In this document: in pieces, positions 25,421 through 37,797 of the stretch
Position numbering within the stretch: position 1 is the first letter of the stretch
Layout: each line of letters begins with the position of its first letter
Source: Dicaeum eximium
Taxonomy: Eukaryota > Chordata > Aves > Passeriformes > Dicaeidae
Assembly: GCA_013396995.1 (NCBI GenBank)
Contig: VWZP01010904.1
Span: forward strand, 4,273,204 to 4,337,203
DNA: 64,000 nt
Direction: 5' to 3'
Notes under the pieces: generated by a model
The model's database searches: none
Seen by the model: only the letters and a program-made list of their open reading frames with translations
What the model was told of the DNA's origin: nothing
Made by a program: the position numbers and the translations under genes

Positions 25421-26800
25421 GTAAGTTGCTTACCCCTTGAATAATTAAGATGGTGTCTTCTAAATTTAGAATCCAGGCATGGATTTGTTGTCACCCTATG
25501 GTAGACATGTCCTGTCTTTTCATAAGAAAGCTGCATATTTAGTCAGCTTAATTATTGTATTGTAACAGTTTTGGGATATTATATTCATACTGAACAATGA
25601 GGACTTGTAAAGATGTTTGTGTTTTTGTAGAGTTTTATGTTTCAGGTTTGTATTCCACTGTAGTGTAAATCCAGGTAAAAGTAAAATAGAAATTCAGTTT
25701 GTGAACAAATGTTATCTAGTGTTGAACTTCTTTGTTACTGCTTTCATATATGGGTAAGCTTAAGTGCAACTATCAAATTAAGAGGTCATATAGATGCTGA
25801 TTGATGGCTTAGGACATAATAATTCTTCAGCTTTACTGTTGTAGTGTATTGGCTAGACACTTGCATCAGAAGGGTCAAATGGTATTCATCAATGACTAGA
25901 CAGTATTCTCAATTCTTAATGACCAGGGTTTAAGGAGATTGATATGTACTATCCTGCTTTTAGAACTTTGTATTATAGTGGAGTATGTTTGCATGTGAGT
26001 GATACAGCTGTGTGTAAAATGTACAGCTCAGAAAACATTCTGGAGTCTTGGTTACTTGATTGTATGCACTGGGAAACTTGATTGCATTGGTCATAGTCCC
26101 ATTTGGCCTTTGAGGGAATTGGTTCCATGGGGGATGAAAAATGGACTAATTTGAGTGAGCATCTGGCCCAACCCTTAAGGGAAACTGAGATATGCCTAGA
26201 TAGATGGTGGGTTTAGGAGCTCAAGCACATCACTGAGTGTCTCTGGTTTCTCTAGATATGCTGCTTCTATTTGTAGAGTTTAAACAAAATAAATGGATTG
26301 AGGCTGAATAATTAGAGGATCTGACTATTGCTTCATGGGAATTTTCAGAGCCTTCTTGCTGTTTCTTGTACAGGTTATAGAGAAACACATAAGTTTTTAA
26401 TACAAGTAATTAGAACATCATTTGGGAGACTTAGTCAGTTGAGGAGGTTGTAAAATAAAACTTAATCTCATACTTCTAAACCCCTAAAAAATGAAGAAAT
26501 AACCTTGTAGGGTTTAGGTCTTGTGTATGACGACAGTGGAAACCTAGATGTTACTCTGAAAAACTGTGTTTTCAGAAATGGATAAGATGAATTGGAAATA
26601 ATCTGTACTGGTCTTCAGTACAAAGTCGGATGATCAGTTTGATTTAATTGTGGTGACAGATTTGTATCTGTGTTACATCTTCAGGGAAAAGTCATACAAA
26701 GGACAGTCATCAACAGAGGGGAAGTAAAAGGAAAATCACTGTCTGCCTAAATAGGAGGCTCTCTTATCTAATGCTTTCTTTTAAACACAGACTAGTTTTG

Positions 26801-26842
26801 TTGTTTGGTTGTTGTTTGTTGGTTTTGTTTTTTTTTTTTTTT
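26801..26842 (+). repeat. GTT-rich low-complexity tract ending in poly-T
   Basis: GTTT/GGTT-type repeats end in 15 consecutive T (26828-26842), followed by cattttag. Similar G/T simple tracts recur elsewhere on this strand. Confidence 0.9.
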
Positions 26843-28232
26843 CATTTTAGATTTGGAGGTTCTAAAAGTGGATATTGAATAAATCAAACTCTTACACAGA
26901 ATTATTTTCTGAACATAGTGGTATGTCAGAGCTTTTACTCTCCCTGAATGTTATGACAAGCTCTGTATATCAACTCTGTGAGGATGTTTACATGTAACTT
27001 AATATACTACATAATATCCTAGCAACTGGAAATGCCGCCTGTATGTGTTAAAAGCAAGTGTAGCTAGTTACACAGCTAGATTTATACCTGGCTTAGCCCG
27101 TGTGCTAGATTTTAACATGAGCAACATGTTTGATTTACAGGTTAGAAACGGCAGTGATGCTAAATCATTTAATCTCGTTTGTTTTCTCTTAGGTTATACT
27201 TTTTAGAATGAACTAGAATGAGAAAACAGCTCATTTGTGGGTGGCCAAAAGTCAGAGTGTTGCTTGAATTTTTTTGCAAGTTCTTTTATGTTCCTGTTTT
27301 AAAATTAGTTAACAAAGACCCTTCTATATACCTATTAATAAGTCTTAGCACAATCAAACTATAAATAAAAATACTAATAATCTATTCAAAATTATCAGCA
27401 ATTTCCCAGGTAAAATAAGTGGAGTATTGACTATTTCTAATCCTACTGCCAAAGATGTACTTCTGGATTCAGTATTATTTTTACAGTCAGCTTTTCCCAT
27501 TGCTGTTTCTCATAGTTTGAGATTGTATCTGAGACCATCTGAATCAGTTGTGTTTTGGTTCTAGATGATTCATGATCATGCATTTAGTTTAACTCTTTGG
27601 GAAAGGTAGGCTTGACAAGTGCTTCCTTGTAACAGCTAGTTTTGTAACTACGTAAAAGTTACATTTCTTTAAAAGTCATGGAAAAGAACTGGGGTCTTGA
27701 GAAACTTTATCTGGTAGATATTAAGTGTTCTTTGTGGACACTGAAAAACTTCCTCAAGCTTTCTCTTTCCCAAACATCTTTTGTTACTGTGCTGGTGTTG
27801 CCCTATGAAGGAAATAGTTTTGTGCCTGTTTAGTAGGAAGTCAGTCTGTTTTGTCATAAGGGACAGTGAGGTGTTCTATATCCCTTTTACAGTTCTGCTA
27901 TGTACTTGTGTGTCTTGTGTGGTGCAAACAATTTTTCAGCAAGTGAGTAATTTAAAATCCCTGCAAAATTTTTACAGGTGTTCAATGAGTTATGAAGTGT
28001 TATTTCATTGCTAAGAACCTGAAATGGGAATACATTTCTAAAAAGAGCCCTGGACAATTCCAGAGTTGCAGTCATAATTGGCTGCATTCTTTATACCCCA
28101 CTCCTCCCCATCTGTCAGATTTGCAAACAAGGTGTACTACTGTATCTACCAAATAACAGATATGGACATATCACATGTTTAATGTAGATAAATATTTTGT
28201 CATATGAATGAGGTCAAAAATAGATAGCTGGA

Positions 28233-28267
28233 AACCAGTAAGAAGTTGACTGTAACCAGTAAGAAGT
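28233..28267 (+). repeat. 14-bp direct repeat
   Basis: The word aaccagtaagaagt occurs at 28233-28246 and exactly again at 28254-28267, a period of 21 bp. Confidence 0.9.
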
Positions 28268-29894
28268 GCTCTGCTCTGTTTCTATGTAGTCTTTTTATAG
28301 TACTAAAATCCTCCTATTCTTTCTGTCTAGTCTTCAGTTCAGTTTCTCCTGCATTTGACTGGCTGTACTTTTGCAGTCAGAGCATCTTTGGATCTCAACT
28401 ACAACAATTACAAAATATATTGCGAGTAATTGTGCCATATAAAGATTGTACTGATAAGTTTTTCATCACTGTTCTGCTTTCTAAAAAAAACATATATGGG
28501 AGATAAATATTCTTCTAAAAGTAATCCAGTAGAATTTCAGTGTTTCAGTATGTCATGATTTTCTAGAGAAGTCTTTGACTTTCTAGCCTTCCTTAACAAA
28601 ACACGATTGATAGGTGAGTGATGAGACATTTGATGGTGAGCTAGCTCATTTGCATATAAAAATAGAGGTGCTGTTGGGTATCTTAAACACTGGGATATAT
28701 ATCATGCCATGTGATTTCCTAGCCAGTCAAAATTTCTGTATAAAACCACGAGTTTGAGTAGCAGAGGAAAGAATATGAAGACAGAACATTTTCTGTTATA
28801 TCTGAAATTAAAAATGGTTTTGGCTACTATAGGATGAAGCTATACCACATCATGAAGAATGCTTCTATTTCTTTAGTGATTACTGTTGTAAGGGGTGAGG
28901 ATTTCATGCTGTTTGATGCCTGTGGAACTTGAAAAATCAAACTCAATTTCTTTACATACTAAGTAGAATTAAAATGTATGATCATTTTATTCTTAAATCT
29001 TTTGGTTTTATGATGAATAATTTCTTCTGTTACGTTGAGGACGTAGGAGCTGTGCTTTGTTTCCTTTCAAAGCTGAAAGACTGACAAATTTTAGAAGCTC
29101 TTCCATGCAGTGTAACCTTTTTTCTGCTAACACACCAGGTTTCAGTTGATAAACAAAAATTTGCAGTGTACTGTGAATTAGTTTTGTAGCCTCTAATCTA
29201 CATTTTTGTTACCTACCTGCTGGCATTACCTTGACATATTGGAAAAGGAAGTGAAAAAATAATGTGCCTGTTGTGGAACTCACTTGGCATGTTGAAAAAT
29301 TCGTGGCATTGTAGTATCTCTGTTGTTGAGCTTGGAAAAGGTTGGATTAGTGCATTTCTCATATATCTACCTGCTTTCATTATTGTTCAGGGACAACACT
29401 GTGGGCCTTTTTAATTTTTTAAATGTTTTAAATTTATATTTGTACTTGAAATAACATTATATATATGTTTTTTTGAGCAGTGCAGTATTTCCTTGGACTT
29501 TTTTCCTGTACTTTTTTGCTTTTAATATGAGCTGTTAAAACAGCAATTACTATGTTATATGCAAATATGCATATATGTTATAGCAAAATATGTATCTATT
29601 TTTACAGATTTTACAGGTTTTAAATACTAGTTTAAAAATCTGTCCAGGTTTAGGAAAATTTGTTTTATGACACAACAGATTTTGGCCAGTTTTGAGTAGA
29701 TTAAATATTGATGGACTTCCTCAGCAAACTGCTATTACATAACAAATTTATTGAATCTTTTTACTTCTGCATACAGAAGCACTTTTGTTGCTTTGATGAC
29801 AGTATCTGAGCAGGTACAGAATGATAAATATTCTGACTTTGCTGTTTGGAATTCTTCACTTGTACTTTAATTTTATTTTATATTTTTATTACAG

Positions 29895-29972
29895 AGCCTC
29901 CTTTCTAAGCCAATTTTCACTGATGGAATCTTTGACCTGTGTAACCCTGATAAGTTCCAGCTAAGATTCCAG
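29895..29972 (+). CDS. candidate 78-nt coding exon (unproven)
   Basis: A T-rich tract ending ttattacag at 29894 is followed by 26 open codons (peptide start SLLSKPIFTDG, end NPDKFQLRFQ) and then CAG|gtgtaa. Reading on past the donor gives a stop at once, so the frame closes exactly at the splice site. Entry and exit phases are both 0, compatible with the left-edge exon and with the acceptor at 30618. Codon choice and amino-acid mix look more protein-like than most islands here. Against it: the donor is weak (gtgtaa), the family is not recognised, and many chance exon-like islands exist in this much intronic DNA. Confidence 0.25.
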
Positions 29973-30618
29973 GTGTAAGACAGCACGTCCAGCAGGACTT
30001 GTAGTGGTGTCATCTCCAAATTCCACTGGCAGTTTTCCATGGATGTTTTGAAGTCCTGATTACTTAACATATAGAGATACTAGTAGTGAGGTGCCAGTAC
30101 TTTGCTGTTTTATTAAGCTTGTTTGCCACCATCAAAGGACTTAGACTACTGGCTATATTGTGAGGGGGGAGGTTTTGTGAGCCTGTTGCAGGCTCCCAAC
30201 CTTAGTTCCAGTTAGGTGTTGCTAGTATATATGTGAGATTAACAATTATAAAATTGTAAAATTCTGTTGAAAATGTAATTTCATTAGATAAAAATGGAAT
30301 AAAATAGGTCTATACAGTCTATACATATTTTTTAAAATTTAAACTCAATAAATTTTTTCTTAATATTTCTGTATAAGTTATAATGCCCAGAGGTGAGATC
30401 CTAATTTGCTTGTCACCATGGAAAACACTTTTTACCTATAATTAATATGTATTCAGGGAACAAAACACAAAAACTGAAAGGTCATGCCTACTGACAAATT
30501 TGTCTTATTCCATATTTTAAAGCACTGTAATGATCATCAGCAAAATCTTTTTTGTAAATAGTGCTAGAGAGCTAAGGACCCAATGATCCAGTGGACAGGG
30601 GTATTTTATATTTTTCAG

Positions 30619-30756
30619 GAGCACAGTGGAGCTGAGGTGATCCTGCCAACTTCCCCTACATTTTCTGGGACCATGAAAGAACTGGCAGCCCTGCCTTTTT
30701 GCACTGCCATATTTTTAGCTCCTTTCTGTAAACTATTCATCAAATCCCAGGATTAG
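30619..30756 (+). CDS. candidate terminal coding segment after an acceptor (unproven)
   Basis: A T-rich acceptor (atatttttcag, AG at 30617-30618) is followed in phase 0 by 45 sense codons and a TAG at 30754-30756. The peptide starts EHSGAEVILP and ends CKLFIKSQD. The stretch is richer in GC than its surroundings. About 550 bp further on, AATAAA (31307-31312) is followed by a GT-rich stretch (31329-31343), the arrangement of a functional poly-A site. The phase fits 29895-29972 and the left-edge exon, so the three could form the end of an alternative transcript. A decayed repeat could explain the GC patch equally well. Confidence 0.18.
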   Translation, partial: EHSGAEVILPTSPTFSGTMKELAALPFCTAIFLAPFCKLFIKSQD

Positions 30757-31306
30757 AAAAATAATTTGTAAGACACTTTTAAGGAGTTAAACTTCATAGC
30801 ACTTCAGGCACTGGGAGTTTTGATTTGCTATTATACTTGCATCAGGTGCACATATTTTTAATATTTGAATGAGTGGGGAAGTGTAAAGACTCAAGATTGA
30901 AAAATCAGTTAATATATTTTCCTTTCAAAAGAACTGTTCACATACCAGAATTAATATATTTTTCTGTACAAACAATGGCCTGAAAGTTTAAGTAAATATT
31001 GAAGTTATTTTATATTTTATGCATTTGATATTAATTTTACTTAAATATGTAGCACACATAAGTGCCATTTTAAAACCTTATATCATTTTAACATATGATA
31101 GAGCTTACCTTGTTTGTAAGGTTCATGCAACTGAATTTTTCTCACTTTTTTATCTGATATTTTTGGTTTCATTAAGGTAACTGATTTTGCACAACTGCAA
31201 TTATAACCCATCCTTGTTTGACTAATGAAAACCTTACATGTGCTTTCAGATTCTTACATTTGTGGCACAGCATTATTATCTTGCACTGAGTATGGACTGG
31301 AGTGTT

Positions 31307-31343
31307 AATAAAGCAATGACTGCTTTAATGTTGGTGGTTTGGG
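31307..31343 (+). terminator. candidate polyadenylation signal
   Basis: AATAAA at 31307-31312 is followed about 17 bp later by the GT-rich stretch gttggtggtttggg, the normal order of hexamer and downstream element. AATAAA alone is common in AT-rich DNA; the nearby GT-rich element makes this one better than most. Confidence 0.25.
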
Positions 31344-33109
31344 ATTTTACCAGGCAATTATGGTCATTTTGTTGCTAATAAGATAAGAAGATATTTAAAC
31401 AAAAAGCCCTACATAATTTGTTGGGATTTTTTTTTTTCATATAATGTGACTTGTATGTGGGAGCAAATATGGCTAAGAACAATATTCTCTCCTCACATCC
31501 CATGTTGAAAACCTTGACCTAGTGAAAGGAGACAGAGAATTGAGACCCTGATTTTATGGAAGCAGTATAGGATAGAGGATGCTCATGGTGTTTTATTGAT
31601 GACTCCAAGAAATATGTTGCAAGTCAGAAGATACTCAGTGCATATGAAAAGTCATCTGAATGATATCTTGGACCTATTTGTTTGTCTTTGTTTCTAAGCT
31701 TGATCTTACACCATGTGCAGTGTTATTAGATTCATCTCATTAGGTCCCATATTAATTAAATATTTTCTGTACAAGCAGCATGGAAAAATGCTTATAGGAA
31801 ATCAGTGAGAAAAGATCATCATGCATTTGCTGGGATTTTTGGTTTGATTTCACAGAGGAGTATTACATTTATTTGTGTAGTTTCAAGTGGTAGCATGCTA
31901 TGTTTAGAATTTTGTACTTGCAATAATTATTGATAATTTACCTTTTCCTTTACACTTATCCAACTTTTTCCAGTAAGCAGCCTTTCACAGTCTCCCTTTT
32001 AGATGCAGGTGCATGTGCTCTGTCTTGCTTTCTCTTTCATACACACAAGGATGAATGCAGTTTGGATTTAGTTACATTTCTTATATTGATCATTTGCGTC
32101 CATGTCTTTCATTCAATACATAAATCTTCGCTTTTGTCGTGGCTCATTTTATGAACTTATGTTAATGTTTTTTGCTCAAGTAGTTAATAATTTTTCAACA
32201 TTATAAACATTAACATACGATGACACATTTAGCCACGACAGACTCCAATATAAAAAGTAAAATCTTGGTTTTACGTCTTTTCCCATTTTTAATTGTTACA
32301 CATACATATAATAGGAGGTCATGAATCTTTAAATTATCAGATTAAATTTTCTTACACATTTGCTTTGGTTTTGGTTAAAATATGCATATTTAGTATGTGC
32401 AAAAGCACAGGTTAGTGTTTTTCTTCATGTGTAATTTTTATCCCCAATAAATTGCTTGTAATACTCTGCAGATATACCTCTAAAAGAAGTCTTAAGTAAT
32501 TGCAAAACCTAGGATGTTATTGGTTCATACTTTCAAGGTAATTGATAATTTTACTTGGCAATGAAGGCACAACTATTGTGTCAGAGTTTCCATTCTGAAA
32601 ATTAATTTGAAAAAAAAAGATTATGCAGGACAAGTCATAAAATTAAAAGCAAATTTTTCGTTAAATCATGTATCAAAACTATAGTTTGAACAGTATTGGT
32701 TCTGCAGAATAAATTGTATCCAATCTAGTCTAGCAATTAAATGGTGGTAAAGCCCTCTCACTGTCTGCATAGTATCAGATCACTTCAAAAATTAGGTTAA
32801 AAGTTTTAATCCTCTGGGATAGATGCTGTATGCTTATTTATAAAGTGAATGGACTATAGATGCAAAGCCATTTGAAGAAACTTGTTATTGAATCCCACTG
32901 GAGACTTTCAGAAACTATCACACAGCTTAGAACAGGAAAATAATTTGTTTACTTTAGAGGCAGAGAATTATAGACAACAGTTTTTCTAGCAATATTAATA
33001 TTGTATTATTACCCTGTTGTTGATTAGATGCTACTGTTTTGTTTGATGGCTGAAGGAAAATGTAGAAAATCAAAGTATAAAGGGAGTGATGAAACCTTCC
33101 TATAGCCAA

Positions 33110-33365
33110 GGTCGCTCTGACAGTAGAACTGCTGTTTCATAGATCAGGACAGCTGTAGAAGACCTGTGCAAGGTAATTTCAGATATCTCTGCAGGAAGAG
33201 GATGATGTAGTACTGATAATTTTGTCGAGTAGCCCTCTTTTGTTCCCTCCCCACATACTGCCCCTTGTCTGTCTGTCCTTCTGACACAATCCATATTTTC
33301 TGTGCAGATTCTGGAGTGGTGACAGGGGTTGTAACAGGTTCTGCCTTCTTTGGCTGACTCATTGT
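33110..33365 (-). other. unusual block with two overlapping minus-strand open frames
   Basis: This 250-bp stretch is richer in GC than its flanks and has two minus-strand frames of 72 and 64 codons that overlap. The longer starts with an ATG in a fair context (A at -3) and a hydrophilic start with a short PVTT-type repeat, then turns hydrophobic. The other continues with more protein-like residues, as if one old frame had been broken by a shift. It could be a decayed retroelement or a processed pseudogene fragment. No family is recognised and neither ends nor target duplications are visible. Confidence 0.2.
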
Positions 33366-34840
33366 GCTTTCATCTATTAAATCTTTGCTGTGTTGAAGGT
33401 AGACTTCACTTTGCCCTGGCCAGTGATAATTTCTGAGAATTAATTTTGATTTGATGGCAATATGTTAATGGTCTCTGTTTGGGAGATTTGTGATTAGCTA
33501 GTGCAGTAAAGCCATGTTAAAATGCATTTTAATGCTGAAGGCCTTAATAATAAATGCATAATTTCTAATTTTTGGAAAATTACTTGATAAATTACTTGGT
33601 AAATTTAATGTTAGCATTTTTATCTAGGTATATCACCCCATCTTACCTTTCCACCTTTGGCCTTTCAGAGAAAATATTTGATTTAGATATTTAAATCATC
33701 ACAGATTTTGAGTTGAATTACTTCACTGTCTGGCTCTGATATTTATAGAAATGAAAATTTGAGTTGGAACAAGCTTGTTTTGATCATAGTGATATAACAT
33801 GGAAAGGGTAGTCTGATAAATAAATAGATAGGATTTCTGTCTCTTAATTTTAAAATTTTATCTAGATTTATCTGGGATAAACCATGAAACTTGTGCCTGA
33901 TCTATTCCCTGTAAATTCTCTTGTACTATCTAGAATACTTTTACTTTTTACCCAGTATTTCTTACTGTTAACTTGCATCTTACTGCAGTCATTTAGTCCT
34001 GCGTAAAAACAAGATTGAAATTATTATTGAGGCTATCATAAAATAGCCTAAATACCTTCTTCTTCAGGAGTAACTAGAGAAGTAATATAGGATCATTTGT
34101 TCTAAAATTAGCTATCTTAGGTTTTTAAAAACTAAAATATTTGACTTTCTCTGTTTTCTTTGTTGCTATTTAACTGCTCTCAAGACTTACAGCTCTTCTC
34201 TATTGAGTTATTGTGGGCCATTTGCTTCACTCCTGGAAGGAAAAAACCCAAACAAGCAAACAAAACTAAGCTTTCCTGCACTTCTTCTAATCCAGATATG
34301 CCTGTACAAGTCAAGTCTGGTTGAGTCTGTGATGTGGAATTAGGAAGAGTGAATTGTGTGGGAATTTTTTTCAGGAGGCTTTATTTCATCTGCACACTTG
34401 GTCAACTGCTGGACACTTGTGTGGAAAAAGGTACTACTAGAGAGGCATGCAGCTTAAAACCATTTCAAAAGGGTTGGATACCAGGCCAGTGGCCTTCAGT
34501 TTGGCTCTTTATGTGGTGTAAAGTCAGGGTAGAGAGCTGTGTTGTCAGGGTACATTCCTGCAGTTACTTGCGTTTGTTAAAAGATCGGCTTCTGCATTTC
34601 ACAGTGAGAAGGATCTCTTGGTGCCTGGATACAGTAAATTGCAGTCACAGGTATGATGGGTTTAGTTGTGTGAAGTGCTGGATGTTAGTGTATGGTGTGA
34701 CCTTAGAGGTGAAAGCAGGAGCCTTGAGAATTTTATATTTGCTTTAAAGTCTTCCCACATGCAAATGTTCTTGTCCTTTTACTAGGGTGTCCAGGCATGT
34801 GTCCCTTGCACAAAGTTTACATTTAATTTGTTAAACGTGG

Positions 34841-34870
34841 CCACTCCTTGTCACTCGTTGTCACTCCTTT
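34841..34870 (+). repeat. three-copy 10-bp tandem repeat
   Basis: Three imperfect units of the type tcactccttg stand in tandem (34841-34850, 34851-34860, 34861-34870). Confidence 0.85.
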
Positions 34871-36261
34871 CCTCCAGTGAAGCTTCATTATCTGAAGAGA
34901 ATGAAATTCTTCTATTTTCTTGTTTTGGAAGAAGGACAGTGTTTACATTTCACAGTGTGAAACACTGGGTGTATGGTGCACTGGATAGCCACACTGTAAC
35001 AATATTTAGACACATTTTCACGGTACAATTAACTTCTGAGTATCTTTAGCCTAAATAAGAAATATTTCCAATGTGGTTTCATATGAATATTTTTTCCCTA
35101 TTGAACAATCAGTAGGTGTGATAAAAGCTCATCTGCAGTATGTATTCCTGTTTCAAAGTTGTTGCTTATTTTACATACTGTAGGAAAAGAAGGTTTGGCA
35201 TGATTTCAAGCTGCATTAAAAAAAAAAGTTATGTTAAACAAGAGGACACTTTCGATGATATCTCTCTAGCACTTGAAAATGGTTGTATTGAAGCACTTTT
35301 GTGGCTTTTATACATTGGGAGTATGTCAATTAATACCATATCTGTGTCTTCAAAATCCTGTGTAATTAAAATTTAGTTTTGTTCTTGCAGTAAAAATTAG
35401 TTCAGTGTTGAAAAACAAAATATTTTTTCTGAGATACTAAATTTTTTTTCATTCAAAATCAGCAATTATTGCTGCTTACAAATGAAAATGCTCATTCAAA
35501 ATGCTTTGTTTTTATTTCCTGAATTAAATAATATTGACAAGGTTGTCCTTCAGAGGGTTGTAATACAGTATTTAATGATCGACTCTAGTTTTCTTTAATA
35601 ACCTCTGTAAAAAGGTAATTATCTTACGTATAGTCATTGGCTGATACACTTAGCAGCCCATCTGTGATTCATTCTTTGCAATTACTCACGCTTCGTAGCT
35701 TAGAGATGTAAAGAACTCCATGCTTTTCTTGACAGGTATTGTTAATGGTTAAAGGTATTCTAAATTTTCCCGTTCTACATTGACAATGCCCTTGAATATA
35801 GATTGGAATGGCATCTTCTGGGTCATGTGAGCGTTCAGTCCCAAATAACAAATTGGTGGTTCAGTACTTGGGCTTTGCCATACTGTCCAAATTAATAGCA
35901 AGCAGTTGGCTGTTGTACATTGATACCAAATTGTTATAATTGTAAAGTTATTAAAATGCCACATTAACCAATTAAGAAGATATAAGAACTTTTCAGTTGC
36001 AAGAAAGAATTTTAGATAACATTTAATAATATATACTAATTAAATCTTCTCATCTGAAGTATGAGCTACTTCAGCTTGACCTCCAACATGATCAGTTTTA
36101 TCTACTGATGATAGATGATCCAAATGTACAATGTAATAGAATATTAAACTTAGTTTTAGTGAACAGAATTTGGTGTAGTTTTTGTGACTAATAGAAATAA
36201 TAGAGGATCAAGAGCTCTCAAAGCCTTCAGCTTTATTGTGGTGTATGTGCAGTATAGTTAT

Positions 36262-36329
36262 AAAATAAAGAAAAAAAAAGCAGAAGTTAAACTTTTAAGG
36301 AAAAAAAGAAAAAAGAAAAAAAATCAAAG
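36262..36329 (+). repeat. A-rich low-complexity tract
   Basis: Runs of A separated by single G or short interruptions; the plus strand is purine-rich. It has no retrosequence body. Confidence 0.85.
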
Positions 36330-37350
36330 TTAACCTATGTTAAGTAAAATAAAGCCATGAGAAGCTGACATCGCATTGTTTAATTTTTGATAAAAGAGCA
36401 GCGTACTGTTTATTTTAGATTAGCAGTGTTTATATGCTTTTTGCTCTAGTATATTCATGTGGATTGCAGTAAGTTACCATCTTTGACTTTTTTCTTGTGC
36501 AGTGGGTTCAGTTTAAAATGTTTTGGACTATTTTTTTAATATGAATATTGCTTATTGCAAGATGTTGAAAAAAAAAATCCAGCAGTCAGTTTGAGTGGGG
36601 TAACGTACATGTTGCAATGTGCTATCTTCCTATTTGATGAGAAAACTGTGTTTTTTACAATAATGTTGTAATTACCTTTGCCAGATATAAGAAATCAATA
36701 TGAATTACCAATATATCAAAACAAAAATATTGACATTAAATTAAAATATAATGTTTATAAAATCTTTCTAGATGAACTAAAGTTTTGGCTTCTTACCATT
36801 TTAGAAATTTACAAGCATTAGTAATAGATTTACTTAGCATGCTTTCCTGTCTTACCATCCTTTCTTACAAGTGAGATTTTGAAGTGTAATAAAATGTATT
36901 TTAGCTTACCATGTTTCTATCATATTTCAGGCATCATCTCCTGTGTAGAAATTTTTCATTTTTACAACTGTTGAACTTCAGATAGTTGAAGTTGTCTAAA
37001 TGCTTATCAACCTTATGAAAAGTCCATATATTCAGCTTTTGATCAAGTCAATTTTTAAAAATTCATTAAAATTCTCTACCAGTAAGCTAAACTGAATGTA
37101 AGTTGCTACAATTGAAGTTACATATTTTTCAGGTATCTGAGTTGGATGTCTTTAAAACTTCAGACAAGAAAGTCAAATAGTCTTCTGCTTAGCATCTCAC
37201 TTAAACAGCACCCCCCAATCAAAAACTAACTAAATAAGAGGCACTCCACAGCATCCAACAAGGAGGATGGCTTCCAGGGTTAGTGTAATGTGAATTGCAG
37301 ACAGTTTCTTATCTTTTTAATGGTATATAAATAGCCACTAACTATCACTA

Positions 37351-37412
37351 GAAACCAAATCAAACCAAAGACAGCAACAACCAAAAAAACCCCAGAACAA
37401 CAAAACCAACAA
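37351..37412 (+). repeat. AAAC-type low-complexity tract
   Basis: Dominated by CAAA, CCAAA and CAACA words. Shorter tracts of the same kind occur at 34240-34265 and 59322-59342. Confidence 0.85.
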
Positions 37413-37762
37413 GTGGTTTTGGAATCCTTGCATTAGACAGCAATGTTTTTATATTGCCATGTGTTTGTGCTTCTTAGAGGTAATTAGTTCCCTAAACCCT
37501 GTAGTCCTGTGTAGTAATATGCTAAGTTTGGAGTGGAGTTCTAGCTCTGATTTGTTAAATTTTTGTAGGTATTTTTTAATCTTAGTTATGAATTTAATAG
37601 GGATGAATTATTTTGCATATACTTTGACAGACAGGTTCTATATTGTTGGTGCAGCAGAGGAGCCATCTGAGCCCTGACTTACACAAGGATCTCCTTACGA
37701 GGTTTTAAAGTTCTTACTCTTACCACCCTGACAGTTTGTATCTCAGACTGGATTTGGGGGTA

Positions 37763-37797
37763 GGCAGCATCTCTATAGTGGGCAGCTTCTCTATTTA
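37763..37797 (+). repeat. two-copy 18-bp tandem repeat
   Basis: ggcagcatctctatagt (37763-37779) is followed after one base by ggcagcttctctattta (37781-37797), differing at a few positions. Confidence 0.85.

Larger units (their letters stand above)
23181..29894 (+). other. non-coding DNA, T/G-biased
   Basis: Intron-like sequence with many T-rich tracts. It contains the recursive-splice-like site at 25332 and the repeats listed separately. A good acceptor with a long poly-T tract lies at 26850, but its frames close quickly. No gene or RNA recognised. Confidence 0.6.

Noticed and set aside
34334..34747. Longest open frame in the window (137 codons, plus)
   Set aside because: It has no domain, no splice or promoter context and a composition-driven peptide, and it begins at a GTG. 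In 64 kb of AT-rich DNA a few frames of this length are expected by chance.
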